From JAYUJH01 sp043765375 (lineage in GTDB: Bacteria; Pseudomonadota; Alphaproteobacteria; Rickettsiales; UBA998), in contig JAYUJH010000033.1 in the NCBI GenBank assembly GCA_043765375.1, positions 1-64,000 of the forward strand: a stretch of DNA of 64,000 nt, read 5' to 3'. The notes below the pieces were generated by a model. That model saw only the letters and a program-made list of their open reading frames with translations, searched no databases and had not been told where the DNA came from. This document shows positions 16,404 to 26,410 of this stretch, one piece after another. Every line of letters begins with the position of its first letter. Position 1 is the first letter of the stretch. The position numbers and the translations under genes were made by a program.

Positions 16404-17261
16404 ATGTTAAAAAATATTTTTCTTGCAAAAATAATTGCATTATTGACGTTATTTTGCGTTAATCCGTGTTATGCGGAAGATTTGAACGAAGAATTAGCCT
16501 ATCGCGTGCGCTTTTCTAAAGCTGGTGACGTGCATATTCTCCTCGGTAAAGGCGCAGATGTAAACTACATAAGCAAGTCTGGGTTGCCGATGGTCAGTGT
16601 TGCAGTTAGCCGCAAAGATGCAGATGCGCTACCCGTTTTGAAAATGTTAGTGGAAGCGGGGGCGGATATCAACCAAGGGGGGAGTGGCAACCAATATCCA
16701 CTAATTCTTGCGCTTAGGGATAATAATATTGCAATTATCAAATATTTAGCATTTGAAAAAGGGGCTGATTTAAGCATCAAGGATTTGAACGGTATGACTC
16801 CGTTGGAGATTGCCGAATATAATGCAAATGATGGCGCATTGGAGATTATCAAGGAATTGAAAAACAAGCAAGAAGCCCAACTTAAAGAATTGCAAAATCC
16901 TATTCGTCGCAACAAAATCATGGCGAAATGGGCTAATTTAAGCTGTGAAAAACATTATATGGAGCATTATTTTGCGGTGAAATTGGATAAAAAAACTCCC
17001 GAGGAAATGAAAAAACATTTGGATACATATCCACCGCAATTTGAGGAAATGGCAAGGGATTTGACAGCTAACTTCAATATTGTTAGCGATAATTTTGGTA
17101 AGTTCGTGTTTAATTTTGTTGCTCCCAAGTTGGACTTGCAATTTAAGAAGATGATTTCAAACCGTATGCGTCGCAAACTTGGCTTTGGCACAGAAGCTGA
17201 CATGAAGGATAAATGTGGTAAAATAACAAGTGATTTTGCAAAAAAACTGCCTAAGGATTGA
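16404..17261 (+). CDS. Secreted ankyrin-repeat protein
   Basis: Starts with a Sec signal peptide (hydrophobic FLAKIIALLTLF, cleavage probably after CYA). About three to four ankyrin repeats follow over the next 130 residues (GADVNYISKSGLP, GADINQGGSGNQYP, GADLSIKDLNGMTPLEIA). The C-terminal half of about 120 residues is charged and not recognised. The ATG at 16404 is preferred over GTG 16395 because GGTGA lies 3 bases upstream of it. The protein is predicted periplasmic or exported. Ankyrin proteins are common in host-associated alphaproteobacteria, but this one alone does not prove a host role. Confidence 0.75.
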   Translation: MLKNIFLAKIIALLTLFCVNPCYAEDLNEELAYRVRFSKAGDVHILLGKGADVNYISKSGLPMVSVAVSRKDADALPVLKMLVEAGADINQGGSGNQYPLILALRDNNIAIIKYLAFEKGADLSIKDLNGMTPLEIAEYNANDGALEIIKELKNKQEAQLKELQNPIRRNKIMAKWANLSCEKHYMEHYFAVKLDKKTPEEMKKHLDTYPPQFEEMARDLTANFNIVSDNFGKFVFNFVAPKLDLQFKKMISNRMRRKLGFGTEADMKDKCGKITSDFAKKLPKD

Positions 17262-17292
17262 TTTTTTGGGTTCTATTAAGCTACATGTTTTT

Positions 17293-17332
17293 GTTATTCC
17301 AGCGATGGATACCAACCTCCGCTGGCATGACA
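17293..17332. repeat. Degenerate palindromic element
   Basis: Decayed copy with ATTCCAGCGATGGATACCAACC and CCGCTGGCATGAC. Arms are imperfect, but flanking GGATACCA and GGCATGAC place it in the family. It lies between the ankyrin gene and bioF. Confidence 0.55.
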
Positions 17333-17355
17333 AACTCATAATTACCTTAAACATA

Positions 17356-18507
17356 TTACCCAAGCACATTCATCAAACCAATAATCAGTGCGTCAATATG
17401 TTGTTGGGTGTGAGCGGCATTTAACGAAATACGCAAGCGTGATTTGCCCTCTGCAACAGTTGGGGGGCGAATGGCAGAAACCATAATTCCAGCATCTTTC
17501 AACTTTTGTTGCGCCTTAATGGTTGCTTGATTTTCACCAATAATAATTGGAATAATCGGGCTTTGCTGCGCAGATAATCCCAATTTTTGCATAATTTGGC
17601 GTTCATATTGTAATATTAACTCTGCACGCCATGGCTGAGCTTGTATTAACAAAATATTATGCAAACTAGCAGCGCAAATAATTTCAGGCAATGCGGTGGT
17701 GAAAATGAAACTGCGTGACGTATTAACCAAATAATCACGCAAAACTTCACTCCCTGCTACATACCCACCATAAGTGCCAATCGCCTTGGAAAATGTTCCA
17801 ACGATGATGTCAGCAAAATGTGATTGGATATGAGGCAACCCAAACCCATGTGCATCATCAACCAGCAACCATGCGTCATTTTCATCACATATTTGTCGCA
17901 ATTCAACCATTGGTGCAAGGTCACCGTCCATGCTAAAAACTGTTTCGCTCGCAATCATACAATTTTTATATTGCGCGCGGTGTTTTTTGAGTAGTGCATT
18001 CAAATGTGACATATCATTATGGGCAAATCGCAATATTTTTGCTTTTGATAATTGCGCCCCGTCAATCATACAAGCGTGGGATAATTTATCCAGCAAAATT
18101 AAGTCACCCGCCCCCATAAGTGCAGTCATCACCCCAATATTTGCGAGATACCCACTGCCAAATATCAATGCTGATTGCTTATGTTTGATTGTGGCAATAG
18201 TTTTTTCTAGCTTGCCATATAATGTGTGATTGCCACTAATTAACCGAGATGCTCCAGCTCCTGTTTTATGGTTATGTTGGTGATGAGGTAATGCTTCAAC
18301 ACCAGCGATTACCCCAAGATAATCATTGCTACAAAATGAAATATATTCCTTATTTGAAATATTTAATTGCTTACCATCTAAATGCGCATCAGCAAAATAA
18401 CGAATCATCACACCATTATTTTCAGAGACAGCTAACTTGCGATGATTATGTTTTGCGTGTAAATGTTGCAATTTTGTTTGTAAATATTTATCCATATCAT
18501 TATTCAT
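17356..18507 (-). CDS. bioF: 8-amino-7-oxononanoate synthase
   Basis: PLP enzyme condensing pimeloyl thioester with alanine in biotin synthesis. It is 383 residues of the alpha-oxoamine synthase family. BioF-type signatures include FCSNDYLG, GAGASRLISGNHTLYGKLE, the PLP-lysine region GTFSKAIGTYGGY, and the C-terminal AIRPPTVAEGKSRLRIS, which separates BioF from HemA and Kbl. No other bio gene is adjacent. It could be an isolated biotin gene or part of a dispersed pathway. Head-to-head with the NlpD-like gene. Confidence 0.88.
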   Translation of the reverse strand: MNNDMDKYLQTKLQHLHAKHNHRKLAVSENNGVMIRYFADAHLDGKQLNISNKEYISFCSNDYLGVIAGVEALPHHQHNHKTGAGASRLISGNHTLYGKLEKTIATIKHKQSALIFGSGYLANIGVMTALMGAGDLILLDKLSHACMIDGAQLSKAKILRFAHNDMSHLNALLKKHRAQYKNCMIASETVFSMDGDLAPMVELRQICDENDAWLLVDDAHGFGLPHIQSHFADIIVGTFSKAIGTYGGYVAGSEVLRDYLVNTSRSFIFTTALPEIICAASLHNILLIQAQPWRAELILQYERQIMQKLGLSAQQSPIIPIIIGENQATIKAQQKLKDAGIMVSAIRPPTVAEGKSRLRISLNAAHTQQHIDALIIGLMNVLG

Positions 18508-18552
18508 AATTTTTCTGTTGCAAAATGGCTAGTATTTTCGTTAATTAGAGTT

Positions 18553-19788
18553 ATGAAAAATATTTTTATTATTGCTACTAGCTCATTAATGCTATCCGCC
18601 TGTATGCAGGATTCCCGCGCACCCGTGAGTTATAAGGAATCAGTGTTTTATGGGCGAGGCGCAAGCTATGATAGGGGGGGTAATGAAGTTCCCAAATATA
18701 ATGATTATAATCGTGCGGAATTGCCACCAGAGCAAGATGCGAAATATGTGAATGATAATCAACATCAATATGGTGTTAGTGCTGCGGTTGATAAGGTGGA
18801 AACGGTGGATTTAGCACCGCCAGAACCAGTGCGTGAACCTGTTGGTGAAATAGTGAGTTCTATGGATTTACCGTCAAATCCGTCCAAAAATTCGCCCTTA
18901 AATCTTCCATCAAGTCCTCAATCAAATCTTTCTGTGGTTGTAACTCCTGCCGCGCCAACCATAACCCCACCAATTATATCTCAACCAGTCATAGCTCCGT
19001 CAGCAACTAGCCCTGATCCTTTCACCAAGTTAAAAACTGATGGCAAAGCATTAAAATCTGAGTTGATGCCAGATTTTGAAAAAAATACTAATATCAATAA
19101 TTCAGTTAAAAATCCTAATCCAACAACCATGAATTGGCAAAAAACCAAGGATAATGCTGAAAATAAATATGATGCAAAAATGCTACAAGCGGAGGCAAAA
19201 GCAGCCACAGATGAACAAGCGATGAAGTTGCAACAACAAGCAGATAAAGAATTAGTTTCTCTGCCAAAAATTGAACCACTTGCTCCAATCACTCCAGCTA
19301 TAACGCCCCCAATAATTGCTCCAATAATTGCTCCCGTTATAGTTCCACCAGTTGTTGCGCCTCCACTTGTGAAATCAAATGCAAAACCAACTTCAAATCA
19401 AACTTCAAACCCAAATCTTGATAAAGAAAAGTTCGTATGGCCATTAAAGGGTAAATTATTGAAAGATTACAACACCGACTCCAGCAAAGGTTTAGTCATT
19501 GCGGGGCGTTCGGGTGAGCCTGTGCGAGCCTCATCTTCAGGCGTGGTGGTGCATGTTGGCACAAAAATCAAATCATTTGGTAATATGATAATTATTCAAC
19601 ACCCCGATGGCTATGTCACCACATATTCCCACCTTAGCGACATCACAATCAGCGAAAATGATAATGTGGTGGGGGGGCAGTTGATAGGCTTTGTTGGCAA
19701 AACTGGTGATGCTAAGCAACCACAATTGCACTTCGCCGTTCGTCACAACACCCAGCCTATAGATCCAGTTAAAAAATTAACACAATAG
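18553..19788 (+). CDS. nlpD: NlpD-like lipoprotein with degenerate LytM (M23) domain
   Basis: A lipoprotein signal peptide with lipobox LSAC (Cys17), a long Pro/Ala/Asn-rich linker to about residue 290, and a C-terminal LytM domain (FVWPLKGKLLKDY to QLHFAVRHNTQPIDP). The usual HxxxD and HxH zinc ligands are missing: KGLVIAG replaces the first motif and QLH the second. It is therefore probably an amidase activator of the NlpD/EnvC kind, not a peptidase. The linker contains tandem PPIIAPIIAPVI-type repeats and two G7 tracts (18674-18680, 19671-19677). Acts at the septal cell wall. Confidence 0.8.
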   Translation: MKNIFIIATSSLMLSACMQDSRAPVSYKESVFYGRGASYDRGGNEVPKYNDYNRAELPPEQDAKYVNDNQHQYGVSAAVDKVETVDLAPPEPVREPVGEIVSSMDLPSNPSKNSPLNLPSSPQSNLSVVVTPAAPTITPPIISQPVIAPSATSPDPFTKLKTDGKALKSELMPDFEKNTNINNSVKNPNPTTMNWQKTKDNAENKYDAKMLQAEAKAATDEQAMKLQQQADKELVSLPKIEPLAPITPAITPPIIAPIIAPVIVPPVVAPPLVKSNAKPTSNQTSNPNLDKEKFVWPLKGKLLKDYNTDSSKGLVIAGRSGEPVRASSSGVVVHVGTKIKSFGNMIIIQHPDGYVTTYSHLSDITISENDNVVGGQLIGFVGKTGDAKQPQLHFAVRHNTQPIDPVKKLTQ

Positions 19789-19983
19789 ATACATCGTCAC
19801 GACAAAACGTAATAATCATGAAATGCTGTAAATGGTGATAAAAACGCCGCAATCATATTTATTTTGTTGCAAAAACTGTGAAAAAATGTAGCTATAGCTT
19901 TTAATAATTAATTATCATATTTATAGTAAAACAATTAAATTATAAGAACAATTAAATAACGAAAATCCTTTTAAGAGCGTCAA

Positions 19984-21258
19984 ATGACCAAAACAGTAAA
20001 AGAAACTAAAACCACCAGATATTGCTCATTTTGTGGCAAAAGTGAACATGAGGTGCGCAAGTTAATTGCAGGGCCAACTGTGTTTATTTGTGATGAATGC
20101 GTTGAACTTTGTATGGATATCATACGCACGGCGGACAAAACCATCGTGGAGCATGAGGACGGCAAAACGCCAAAACCTTCAGAGATAATGGCCTTTTTGG
20201 ATCAATATGTAATCGGGCAATCGCAGGCGAAACGAGTTTTGGCAGTAGCGGTTTATAACCATTATAAACGTGTGAACTTGATTGAAAAAGGCTCTGATGT
20301 TGAGCTTGCCAAGTCAAACATATTATTGCTAGGGCCAACTGGTTGTGGAAAAACCTTACTTGCGCAAACATTGGCTCGCATTTTGGACGTTCCATTCACC
20401 ATGGCAGATGCAACCACTTTAACCGAGGCTGGATATGTTGGTGAAGATGTGGAAAACATCATTTTGCGCTTGCTTCAAGCAGCGGATTATAACGTTGAGC
20501 GGGCGCAAAGAGGGATTGTTTATATTGATGAAGTGGATAAAATATCCCGCAAATCAGATAATCCATCAATAACCCGTGATGTTTCAGGCGAAGGCGTGCA
20601 GCAAGCATTGCTTAAAATAATGGAAGGAACTGTTGCATCTGTGCCACCTCAAGGTGGACGCAAGCACCCGCAACAAGAGTTTTTGCAGGTTGATACTTCA
20701 AACATTTTGTTCATTTGTGGAGGAGCATTCGCAGGATTACATAAGATTGTAGCGCAACGTGGCAAAGGAACATCAATTGGTTTCGGTGCTGACGTGAAAA
20801 GTGAAGTTGAAGAGGGCGTTGGTGAATTGCTAGCCAAAGTTGAGCCTGAAGATTTGTTGAAGTTTGGCTTAATTCCAGAGTTTGTTGGCAGGTTACCAGT
20901 AATTGCAACGCTTGAAGATTTGGATAATGAGGCATTGACTCGCATTTTGACTCAACCGAAAAATGCAATCGTCAAGCAATATAAAAAATTATTTGAATTA
21001 GAAAATGTTAGTTTGAACTTCACTGATGAGGCATTACAAGCGATTGCTGACAAAGCGATTGACCGCAAAACTGGTGCAAGGGGTTTGAGGGCAATCATGG
21101 AGGAAACATTATTGGATTTGATGTTTGATGTTCCAGATGATGATTTGTTGGCGGAAGTGATTATTGATGAAAAAGTGGTTAAAGATAAGGCAAAACCTAA
21201 GCTGAATTATACCAAGCCCGCTCCTAAATCTAAGGATATAGCCGAAGTGGAGGCTTAA
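19984..21258 (+). CDS. clpX: ATP-dependent Clp protease ATP-binding subunit ClpX
   Basis: AAA+ unfoldase that feeds substrates to ClpP. It is 424 residues. The N-terminal zinc-binding domain has C14, C17, C36 and C39, Walker A GPTGCGKT is at 117-124, and Walker B IVYIDEVDKI and the GAR sensor (KTGARGLRAI) are intact. clpP is not adjacent in this window. The stop is directly followed by the TTG start of hisE without spacing, and hemF overlaps hisE, so the three look co-transcribed. Confidence 0.95.
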   Translation: MTKTVKETKTTRYCSFCGKSEHEVRKLIAGPTVFICDECVELCMDIIRTADKTIVEHEDGKTPKPSEIMAFLDQYVIGQSQAKRVLAVAVYNHYKRVNLIEKGSDVELAKSNILLLGPTGCGKTLLAQTLARILDVPFTMADATTLTEAGYVGEDVENIILRLLQAADYNVERAQRGIVYIDEVDKISRKSDNPSITRDVSGEGVQQALLKIMEGTVASVPPQGGRKHPQQEFLQVDTSNILFICGGAFAGLHKIVAQRGKGTSIGFGADVKSEVEEGVGELLAKVEPEDLLKFGLIPEFVGRLPVIATLEDLDNEALTRILTQPKNAIVKQYKKLFELENVSLNFTDEALQAIADKAIDRKTGARGLRAIMEETLLDLMFDVPDDDLLAEVIIDEKVVKDKAKPKLNYTKPAPKSKDIAEVEA

Positions 21259-21582
21259 TTGGAGCAAAATATAGCTCTTGTTTTTGAGCATTTAGCGAGC
21301 GTAATCAAAGAAAAACGTGATGGTGACCCGAAGCAATCTTACATAGCTAAGCGATTTGCCAAAGGACGTGCGAAAATAGCGCAAAAAATTGGTGAAGAAG
21401 GGGTGGAATTGGCTTTGGCAGTGGTTTTGCAAGATAAAACCGAGATAATTTCTGAAAGTGCTGACTTGATATTTCATATGATGTTAGCTTTGGAAGAGGC
21501 GGGGCTAGATTTTTCGCAAGTCGTGGCGGAACTTTCTCGCCGTGATGGGATATCAGGGTTGGAGGAGAAGGCTTCAAGGTGA
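21259..21582 (+). CDS. hisE: Phosphoribosyl-ATP pyrophosphatase
   Basis: Second step of histidine biosynthesis, hydrolysing PR-ATP to PR-AMP in the cytoplasm. It is 107 residues with the MazG-like all-alpha motif: KIGEEGVELALAVV, then ESADLIFHMMLALEE, holding the metal-binding acidic residues. The TTG start immediately follows the clpX stop, with GGAGG inside the end of clpX. It overlaps the next gene by 4 bp (GTGA). Separation from hisD by more than 10 kb shows a scattered his pathway. Confidence 0.9.
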   Translation: MEQNIALVFEHLASVIKEKRDGDPKQSYIAKRFAKGRAKIAQKIGEEGVELALAVVLQDKTEIISESADLIFHMMLALEEAGLDFSQVVAELSRRDGISGLEEKASR

Positions 21583-22430
21583 CCTCGCTGGAGCAAAAAA
21601 AAATACTTGCCACACAATGGTTTAGGCAATTGCGTGATGACATTTGTGCAGAGTTTGAATTGTTGGAACAACAGGCTGACACATCATTATATAATGAGAA
21701 ATCTTCATCATTTGAGCGCAAAGTTTGGCAGCGTGACCAAGGCGGAGGCGGAGAAATATCCTTAATGCGGGGACGATTATTTGAAAAAGTTGGCGTAAAT
21801 ATTTCAACTGTTCACGGCGAGTTTTCAGAAAGTTTTCGTAAGGAAATACCCAATGCAGAGCAGGATCCACGTTTTTGGGCAAGCGGTATTTCGCTAGTAG
21901 CACATATGCAAAACCCACATGTTCCCGCCATTCATATGAATACACGTTTCATTGTGGTGGGAGATGGCAGCAAAAATTGGTTTGGTGGCGGTGCTGATTT
22001 GAACCCAATGTTGCATGATGCGCTTACGGAATATTTTTTTCATGATGCGTTCAAACAATGTTGCGATGCGCATGGCGGTGATTATTACGAAAAATATAAA
22101 CAATGGTGCGATGAATATTTTTTTATCAAACATAGAAATGAAGCTCGGGGGGCGGGTGGCATTTTTTATGATTATTTGAGCGATGATTGGCAGAAAAACT
22201 TTGCGTTCACACAAGATGTGGGACGAACTTTTCTGCGCATATACCCCGAAATTGTGCGCCGCAACATGAACAAACCATGGAATGATTCAGAGAGAGCGCA
22301 TCAACTGTTCAAACGTGGGAGATATGCGGAGTTTAACTTGGTTTATGACCGTGGAACTAGATTTGGTTTGATGACGGGTGGAAATGCGGAGGCAATATTA
22401 ATGTCGTTACCACCAATCGCAACTTGGTGA
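21579..22430 (+). CDS. hemF: Oxygen-dependent coproporphyrinogen III oxidase
   Basis: Converts coproporphyrinogen III to protoporphyrinogen IX with O2 in heme synthesis, pointing to an aerobic lifestyle. It is 283 residues. Family signatures include GGGGEISLMRG, SLVAHMQNPHVPAIHMNTRF, WFGGGADLNP, NEARGAGGIFYDY and EFNLVYDRGTRFGL. The GTG start overlaps the hisE stop. It is the last gene of clpX-hisE-hemF; the next gene is convergent. Confidence 0.95.
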   Translation: MTSLEQKKILATQWFRQLRDDICAEFELLEQQADTSLYNEKSSSFERKVWQRDQGGGGEISLMRGRLFEKVGVNISTVHGEFSESFRKEIPNAEQDPRFWASGISLVAHMQNPHVPAIHMNTRFIVVGDGSKNWFGGGADLNPMLHDALTEYFFHDAFKQCCDAHGGDYYEKYKQWCDEYFFIKHRNEARGAGGIFYDYLSDDWQKNFAFTQDVGRTFLRIYPEIVRRNMNKPWNDSERAHQLFKRGRYAEFNLVYDRGTRFGLMTGGNAEAILMSLPPIATW

Positions 22431-22522
22431 AGATCAAAAGATTTGGCATAAAATATAGAAACAAAAATACATTTTTGTAGATTTTGCACTTCGCCCTGCA
22501 CAATCCACTGCGTACTTTACCG

Positions 22523-23200
22523 TTAAAAATCGGGATCTTCATAATGGGCTGAAGGCTTAATTCCTCGCACTCTATCCTTCAAGATACGCCTAAATGCGGG
22601 ACGAGATTTTATCAACGCATACCATTTTTTCAAATTAGAATCGGATACCCAATCCACATCACCGAGATAATCATAGAGCGAAAAATGCACCGCAATCGCA
22701 ATATCAGCCATGGAAAACTTGTCGCCAGCCAACCACTCACGCGCGTTTAACAATTCTTCAAAATATACCATTTGTTTGGCAAGCATTGTTTTGGCATAAC
22801 GAATACGTTTAGTATCGGGTTGACCAGCTTTGAGCAGGCTGCGAAAATATTTCTCATGCAGCAATGGTTGCGTTACTTCTTTGAGCAATTTGGAATCACC
22901 CCAGTGCAGCAAACGTCGCACTTCTGCCCTTGTTGCTAAATCCGCTCCCAGCAATGATTGGCCAAAATCTGTGCGGTAACCTTCCTCTAAATATTCAATA
23001 ATCACGTAACTGCTGCGTAATATCAGTTCATTTTCATCAATCAAAACGGGCAAATCACCAGCGGGATTGAGATGCAAAAAGTCGGCACGCTGCTCCCAAA
23101 CTGGTTCATCAATCAGGCGATGTTCCAGCTGCATCTCGTCAAGCATGAAGCGGATTTTTCGGCATGAAGGAGAAAATGATGTGTGATATAGTTGACGCAT
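22523..23200 (-). CDS. fzlA: FzlA-like glutathione S-transferase fold protein
   Basis: 225 residues with a thioredoxin-like N-terminal half (SPSCRKIRFMLDE, NPAGDLPVLID) and an all-helical GST C-terminal half. The tail PSAHYEDPDF is typical of FzlA, the FtsZ-binding GST-fold protein of alphaproteobacterial cell division. If correct it acts at the Z-ring and is not a detoxification enzyme. An ordinary GST remains the alternative. It is followed downstream by convergent hemF, and its upstream neighbour in the same direction is the NDUFA9-like gene. Confidence 0.7.
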   Translation of the reverse strand: MRQLYHTSFSPSCRKIRFMLDEMQLEHRLIDEPVWEQRADFLHLNPAGDLPVLIDENELILRSSYVIIEYLEEGYRTDFGQSLLGADLATRAEVRRLLHWGDSKLLKEVTQPLLHEKYFRSLLKAGQPDTKRIRYAKTMLAKQMVYFEELLNAREWLAGDKFSMADIAIAVHFSLYDYLGDVDWVSDSNLKKWYALIKSRPAFRRILKDRVRGIKPSAHYEDPDF

Positions 23201-23235
23201 TCAATGATTATTGACTATTTATAGTTAAATATATG

Positions 23236-24168
23236 TTAATGTTTTCTTCGTATCGTTAGATATTGCGGCACAATTGCGGTTGGCGAATGTGGTTTAATTC
23301 CCAAATCATCATAACCGAGCGCATTTTCATTCACTACATTATCATAGCGTAATAATTCCACTTGGTCACGCGTTATCATGGGTTTTGGTAAAAACTCATT
23401 CACAAACCCAACCATTTTTGCGGCGCAAGTTGGTAGCGGTATCATAATCGCCTTATTATTGGTGGTGGCAATAATGAACTCTAAAATCTGTTTGAAACTC
23501 ATTATTTCTGTCCCGCCAAGCTCATATATTCCAGCGATTTCACGCCCGTGTAAATTATTTGAGGCGGCAACCGCAAATGCTTCAGCTACATCAGCGACAT
23601 ATGTTGGTTGAAACTTAGTTTTCCCGCCCGCAATTAATGGCAAAACATGTGCTAATGCACTCATTTTTGCAAATTGATTATAAAAATTATCCTCAATTCC
23701 AAAAATCACACTTGGACGAAATATCACCGCATTTGGGAAATATTTCAGCACTGCTTGCTCGCCCTTCAACTTTGTTTGTGCATATTTTGAGGTAACCGCT
23801 CTTTCCACTCCAAGCGATGACATATGAATAAAGCGGTTCACTCCATGTTTTGCACTAAGTTCTGCCAAGCGAGCGGTTGCGATATGGTGGATATTTTCAA
23901 AGTTTTGTGCGCCATGTTCGGATAATAATCCAACCAAGTTCACCACAATATCAGTGTTAGCGAGTAGATTTTCGTAAGTGCTAGCTTTGCGGATATCACC
24001 ATATTGCAAATTAATTTGTCCAACATCGCCCTGTGTTTTCAAATGTGCTGCTGTAACAACGTCTCGGGTGATGATGTTAAGCCGAAATCCTGCATGTGCC
24101 AATTGGCTCACCACATATTTTCCTACAAATCCTGTTCCGCCGAACAATAAAATAGTTTGCGCCTTCAT
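23236..24168 (-). CDS. NDUFA9-like NAD(P)-binding protein (complex I associated)
   Basis: Atypical short-chain dehydrogenase fold: N-terminal Rossmann GGTGFVGKYV, an acidic/NLVGLL strand end, an active-site-like YAQTKLKGE, and the FRPSVIFG motif typical of the NDUFA9/NmrA-type group. It is 310 residues. In mitochondria and alphaproteobacteria this family associates with respiratory complex I or its assembly. No nuo gene is present here. It is co-oriented with fzlA (36 bp) and downstream of ppk. Confidence 0.78.
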   Translation of the reverse strand: MKAQTILLFGGTGFVGKYVVSQLAHAGFRLNIITRDVVTAAHLKTQGDVGQINLQYGDIRKASTYENLLANTDIVVNLVGLLSEHGAQNFENIHHIATARLAELSAKHGVNRFIHMSSLGVERAVTSKYAQTKLKGEQAVLKYFPNAVIFRPSVIFGIEDNFYNQFAKMSALAHVLPLIAGGKTKFQPTYVADVAEAFAVAASNNLHGREIAGIYELGGTEIMSFKQILEFIIATTNNKAIMIPLPTCAAKMVGFVNEFLPKPMITRDQVELLRYDNVVNENALGYDDLGIKPHSPTAIVPQYLTIRRKH

Positions 24169-24229
24169 TTGCTATACCATATATAAATATTACTGTCCAT
24201 TCATAGCAATTTTTAGCACAAATATCCAT

Positions 24230-26389
24230 CTATAATTTTACTTTATTTTTGCGAGTTTTGGCAGTTTTTTGGCTAATCGCATTGCCTCGCCCTGAAAGGC
24301 TGGGGTTTTCCATGAAATAATAATGCGCAGAAAAATGTTCAATCGTTGCAATTTTGCTATATTCACCGCTAGATTGCAGCTCCCAACTATTAACATCATC
24401 ACGCAAATTAGCGACCATAATCTGCTCCAACACTTGGCTATGCACCGTTTCATTGATTATTGGAATCATCACCTCCACTCGCCAATCAAGGTTTCGGGGC
24501 ATCCAATCCGCTGAACCAATATAAACTAAAGCATTTTTGGAAGGCATGTCGTAACCATTACCAAAGCAATAAATGCGAGAATGTTCCAAAAATCGTCCAA
24601 CAATGCTTTTCACACGGATATTTTCAGACATATTCTTCACTTGCGGACGCAAACAACATATACCCCGCACCACCAACTCAATTTTTACTCCCGCATTTGA
24701 TGCTTCATATAATGCGTCAATAATTGCGGTATCAACCAGCGAGTTCATTTTTGCCCAAATATGCGCAGGTTTGCCTAGTTTTGCGTTATCTCGCTCATTT
24801 GCAATTAACCGCAATATATGGTTACGCATATGGAGCGGGGCTGGAATAACATAAGCGAACTCGCTCGGGCTGCCATATCCTGTGACATAATTAAAGACAA
24901 AATGCGCCTCTTTCGCCAAATCTTTGTTGCAAGTGAAATATGATAAATCAGTATAAATCTTCGCCGTATCAGGGTGATAATTGCCTGTGCCAAAATGCAC
25001 ATAAGACATCAACCCCGATTTTTCACGCCGCACCACGATTGAGATTTTCGCATGGGTTTTGATGCCAACAAAGCCATAAACCACTTGAACCCCCGCTCGC
25101 TCCAAATCTCTCGCCCAGCGAATATTTGCTTCTTCATCAAATCTTGCCCGCAATTCCACCAGTGCCGTGACGGATTTTCCGCTTTCCGCAGCTCTAATCA
25201 ACGCTCTCGCAATTGATGAATCATGACTAGTGCGATATAAAGTTTGTTTGATTGCAACTACTTCAGGGTCATTCGCTGCTTGCTCTAAAAATTGCACCAC
25301 CACATCAAAAGTTTCATAAGGGTGATGAATGATGATGTCCTTAGTTGCAATTGCTGCGAAACAATCATCGCTATATTCCGTGATGCGTTCAGGAAAGCGT
25401 GGTAAATAAATCGGATATTTCAAATCAGGGCGTGACAATTTATATAATTCTGTAAGGTCGGATAAGCCAAGGATTCCAGCCATTTCATGCACTTGATATA
25501 TATCAGATTCCACATGGTCAGTGAAAAACTGCACAAGGTGAGGTGGGGCAGGGTGCAATGCTTTAATACGAATTATGCGCCCACGCCTTCGTTGTTTGAC
25601 GGCATGTTCATAATTGCGCAATAAATCTTCAGCGTCTTCTTCCACATCAAGGTCGCTATCTCGCAATATACGAAATAAACATGTATTAATAATGCTAAAA
25701 TTAGGAAATAATAAATGCGCAAATTGTTTGGTTAATTCCTCCAATTGCAACACATAGCAACCATTTTTATTCTCAATCACATAAAATCTATCCAATTTAT
25801 TAGGAAGTGGCACAACCGCGTTCATCACTTTGCCTGTGTGACTATTTTGTAGTTCAAAAATCTGTGCAAGCCCTTTATTTGGTAAAAATGGAAATGGGTG
25901 CGCAGGGTCAATTGCAATTGGGCTTAGTGCTGGGAAGATATCATTCAGAAATAAACCTTCTAGCGTATCAAATTGTTCTGGTGCAAGCTCTTGTGGCGTA
26001 ACAATAAATATATGTTCACGCTCTAATTGTTGTTTCAACTCAAGCCAGCATTGCTGTTGCTCAACCAACATATCTCGCATGATAAGCACTAAATTGCTTA
26101 ATTGCTCTGCTGGTGTCAACCCGTCATCGCTTAAATTGAAGATATTGTTGCGCACCTGCTCTTTCACGCCCGCCACTCGCACCATGGTGAACTCATCAAG
26201 ATTGCTTGCAGAAATTGCTAAGAACTTCACTCGCTCCAGCAAAGGATTGCTTAAATCGCTTGCGCCCGCTAAAACCCTTTTATTAAACGCAATTGACGAT
26301 GTTTCACGATTTAGATAACGATTTTTTGGATATTCAAGTGATGTTATCTCATTTGACTCTATGTCAACATGTTCCAGATCGTGATTCAT
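24230..26389 (-). CDS. ppk: Polyphosphate kinase 1
   Basis: Reversibly transfers the gamma phosphate of ATP to polyphosphate. It is 719 residues, the usual PPK1 size. The N-terminal domain begins YLNRETSSIAFNKRVLAGA. The catalytic PLD-like half includes VVAIKQTLYRTSHDS, VELRARFDEEANIRWARDLE, GIKTHAKISIVVRRE with a candidate phosphoacceptor histidine, and HFGTGNYHPDTAKIYTDLS. An R/K-rich C-terminal tail follows. It fits with PhoR in the window as phosphate metabolism. Confidence 0.95.
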   Translation of the reverse strand: MNHDLEHVDIESNEITSLEYPKNRYLNRETSSIAFNKRVLAGASDLSNPLLERVKFLAISASNLDEFTMVRVAGVKEQVRNNIFNLSDDGLTPAEQLSNLVLIMRDMLVEQQQCWLELKQQLEREHIFIVTPQELAPEQFDTLEGLFLNDIFPALSPIAIDPAHPFPFLPNKGLAQIFELQNSHTGKVMNAVVPLPNKLDRFYVIENKNGCYVLQLEELTKQFAHLLFPNFSIINTCLFRILRDSDLDVEEDAEDLLRNYEHAVKQRRRGRIIRIKALHPAPPHLVQFFTDHVESDIYQVHEMAGILGLSDLTELYKLSRPDLKYPIYLPRFPERITEYSDDCFAAIATKDIIIHHPYETFDVVVQFLEQAANDPEVVAIKQTLYRTSHDSSIARALIRAAESGKSVTALVELRARFDEEANIRWARDLERAGVQVVYGFVGIKTHAKISIVVRREKSGLMSYVHFGTGNYHPDTAKIYTDLSYFTCNKDLAKEAHFVFNYVTGYGSPSEFAYVIPAPLHMRNHILRLIANERDNAKLGKPAHIWAKMNSLVDTAIIDALYEASNAGVKIELVVRGICCLRPQVKNMSENIRVKSIVGRFLEHSRIYCFGNGYDMPSKNALVYIGSADWMPRNLDWRVEVMIPIINETVHSQVLEQIMVANLRDDVNSWELQSSGEYSKIATIEHFSAHYYFMENPSLSGRGNAISQKTAKTRKNKVKL

Positions 26390-26410
26390 AGATTGATATC
26401 ACAAGATGGT

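Noticed and set aside
17230..17424. 64-codon ORF between the ankyrin gene and bioF
   Set aside because: Runs over the decayed palindromic element and the bioF 3' end on the other strand.
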